Assembly: GCA_016762975.1 (NCBI GenBank)
Contig: JAESUV010000013.1
Location: 1-5,611 of the forward strand
Source: Gammaproteobacteria bacterium
GTDB lineage: Bacteria > Pseudomonadota > Gammaproteobacteria > Pseudomonadales > Pseudohongiellaceae
Direction: 5' to 3'
Length of the DNA stretch: 5,611 bases
Both the position numbers and the translations under genes were made by a program. The notes under the pieces were generated by a model. The model was given only the letters and a program-made list of their open reading frames with translations. It did not search any database and was not told the origin of the DNA. Shown one piece after another: positions 4,467 to 5,611 of this stretch; within the stretch, counting starts at the first letter, position 1, and every line of letters starts with the position of its first letter.

Positions 4467-5611
4467 TCAGTCGCACATATCTGTGTAGGGATTATCGAGT
4501 TCCAAGGATATTTCCCGTGTCAGTCCTGTTATGGAAAGGCTGCCGTCGGCTAGCTCGATAGACTCGCTGCCCAGCACATTGTGATCGAACTTATAGATCG
4601 TACGATTCTCACCTGCCATCGCTGAGGCGTCATACTCTTGTGAGGCCTGTGCCACGGTTTCATTGAGAGACTTATATTTGCTGATCGCTTTCTCGCCGTG
4701 ACGCTTTGTCAGCATCTTCTCTACAATATGTGGCGCGAGTATCGAGGCGCTCGCATTGTTGCCACCGAACCCTTTTGAATTAATGATGACAGCATCCATG
4801 GCCTGCTTGCCTACGTCTCGGTGCTTAAGAAGAAACTCGATGCTGCGGTGATCAACGTCGTCAGCGATCTCATCCACAGTAAGAATGCCTGGAATAATTC
4901 CCTCCGCCCAAACACCAAGACTCGCGGCGATTTGATCGCCTGAGGAGGAAGCTAGAGAATGACCAATATAGGACTTCACGGCGGCGACCGGCCAGCCTTG
5001 AATGCCAAAGGTCTCTGCTATGCGATTAATGATATGGGATTCGGTCTGTCGGTTCTGTAGCGTACCCGTGCCGTGTGCTTGCACGTAGCTGCGAGTCGCT
5101 AAGCCCTCCTGCCCGATGATGTTCTTCGTGGCCGCGGCGGCTTTTGCCAACGAGATGTAATTGCCCAAACCTGGGCTGGCTATGGACTTCTTGAAGCCAT
5201 CGGCATTGATAAACACATCGTTAACGCCGCCATAGATATTGGCGCCAAGCTCCAGCGCTAATTCATCGTCGAAAAGCACGATGCATTGTGCTGATTCCGC
5301 GAGAGTAAATCCGGCGTTGTACCCAAAGGGTCTGCACGCGCGGCGAAAATCGGGCGTCTCATTCTCTGATAATTTGTCGAGCTGCCGCAAACTGGCGTCA
5401 TCGGCCAATGCGCCCATTGTAGCGAAACCGTCGAAGATCTCCGGCACCAAGGGCGCCTCGCTGGTGCCAACGAGAACAACTCTGTGGCTTCCCGATTGTA
5501 TGTCGCGAATACCCTGGCGAAGGTTGTATAGAAATGTTGCGCAGGCAGCCACGTTGGTGCCAGTTGTCCCTAAATTCCCTAATAGATAGGCATTTATGAA
5601 ATCAGCTGGCA
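4467..5611 (-). CDS. fabY: FabY-like beta-ketoacyl-ACP synthase, C-terminal part (5' end outside window)
   Basis: The frame is open to the right edge, and the visible 380 residues match the C-terminal part of the long (about 630-residue) synthase FabY. In Pseudomonas aeruginosa FabY condenses acetyl-CoA with malonyl-ACP to start fatty acid synthesis. The thiolase-fold catalytic triad is complete: Cys in VAACATFLYN (codon 5541-5543), His in QAHGTGT (5073-5075) and His in KSYIGHSL (4959-4961). Further matches to the family are DFINAY near the edge, FGYNAGFTLAES, DVFINADGFKKS and NSKGFGGNNAS. The in-frame GTG at 5552 is not the start, because conserved sequence continues upstream of it and the active-site Cys lies three codons after it. 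The stop is TGA at 4467-4469. The gene is convergent with the fumarase remnant. The symbol is assigned from remembered similarity; a related long KAS paralogue remains possible. Confidence 0.85.
   Translation of the reverse strand, partial: PADFINAYLLGNLGTTGTNVAACATFLYNLRQGIRDIQSGSHRVVLVGTSEAPLVPEIFDGFATMGALADDASLRQLDKLSENETPDFRRACRPFGYNAGFTLAESAQCIVLFDDELALELGANIYGGVNDVFINADGFKKSIASPGLGNYISLAKAAAATKNIIGQEGLATRSYVQAHGTGTLQNRQTESHIINRIAETFGIQGWPVAAVKSYIGHSLASSSGDQIAASLGVWAEGIIPGILTVDEIADDVDHRSIEFLLKHRDVGKQAMDAVIINSKGFGGNNASASILAPHIVEKMLTKRHGEKAISKYKSLNETVAQASQEYDASAMAGENRTIYKFDHNVLGSESIELADGSLSITGLTREISLELDNPYTDMCD

Overview
The window looks like chromosomal DNA of a gammaproteobacterium of moderate GC. 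This rests mainly on the right-hand gene, a long-form beta-ketoacyl-ACP synthase close to Pseudomonas FabY, together with a class I fumarase and a Kef-type antiporter. Species cannot be assigned from sequence alone.

Layout, left to right. (1) The 3' end of a class I fumarase gene (1-272, +), cut by the window edge. (2) A convergent Kef-type monovalent cation:proton antiporter (450-2153, -), with a 14-bp inverted repeat over its stop codon and a 22-bp-spaced direct repeat upstream of its start. (3) A broken UspE-like universal stress gene (about 2309-2722, +), with two frameshifts and an internal stop. (4) A 336-bp stretch without a convincing gene, ending in a sigma70-like promoter. (5) Two intact single-domain universal stress proteins (3059-3454 and 3622-4092, +), separated by 167 bp holding repeated GTGATA/TATCAC half-sites. 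(6) A second, headless copy of the fumarase 3' end (4186-4402, +). (7) The C-terminal 380 residues of a FabY-like synthase (4467-5611, -), cut by the right edge.

The most striking point is the pair of direct repeats. Bases 74-276 and 4186-4383 are the same fumarase 3' end at about 95% identity, and 7 of 9 substitutions are synonymous. They bracket a roughly 4-kb block of potassium/proton transport and stress genes. This pattern resembles elements that integrate inside a metabolic gene and supply a replacement 3' end, such as e14 in E. coli icd, which leaves the displaced fragment icdC. No integrase or transposase is visible, so this may be a decayed element, a homologous-recombination product, or a duplication. 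The model predicts that relatives lacking the block have fumarase directly convergent with fabY.

Functionally, the block is a stress cassette: an ion antiporter with a nucleotide-binding RCK domain, plus Usp proteins, one with a canonical ATP-binding motif. I saw no CRISPR array, tRNA, rRNA or transposase.
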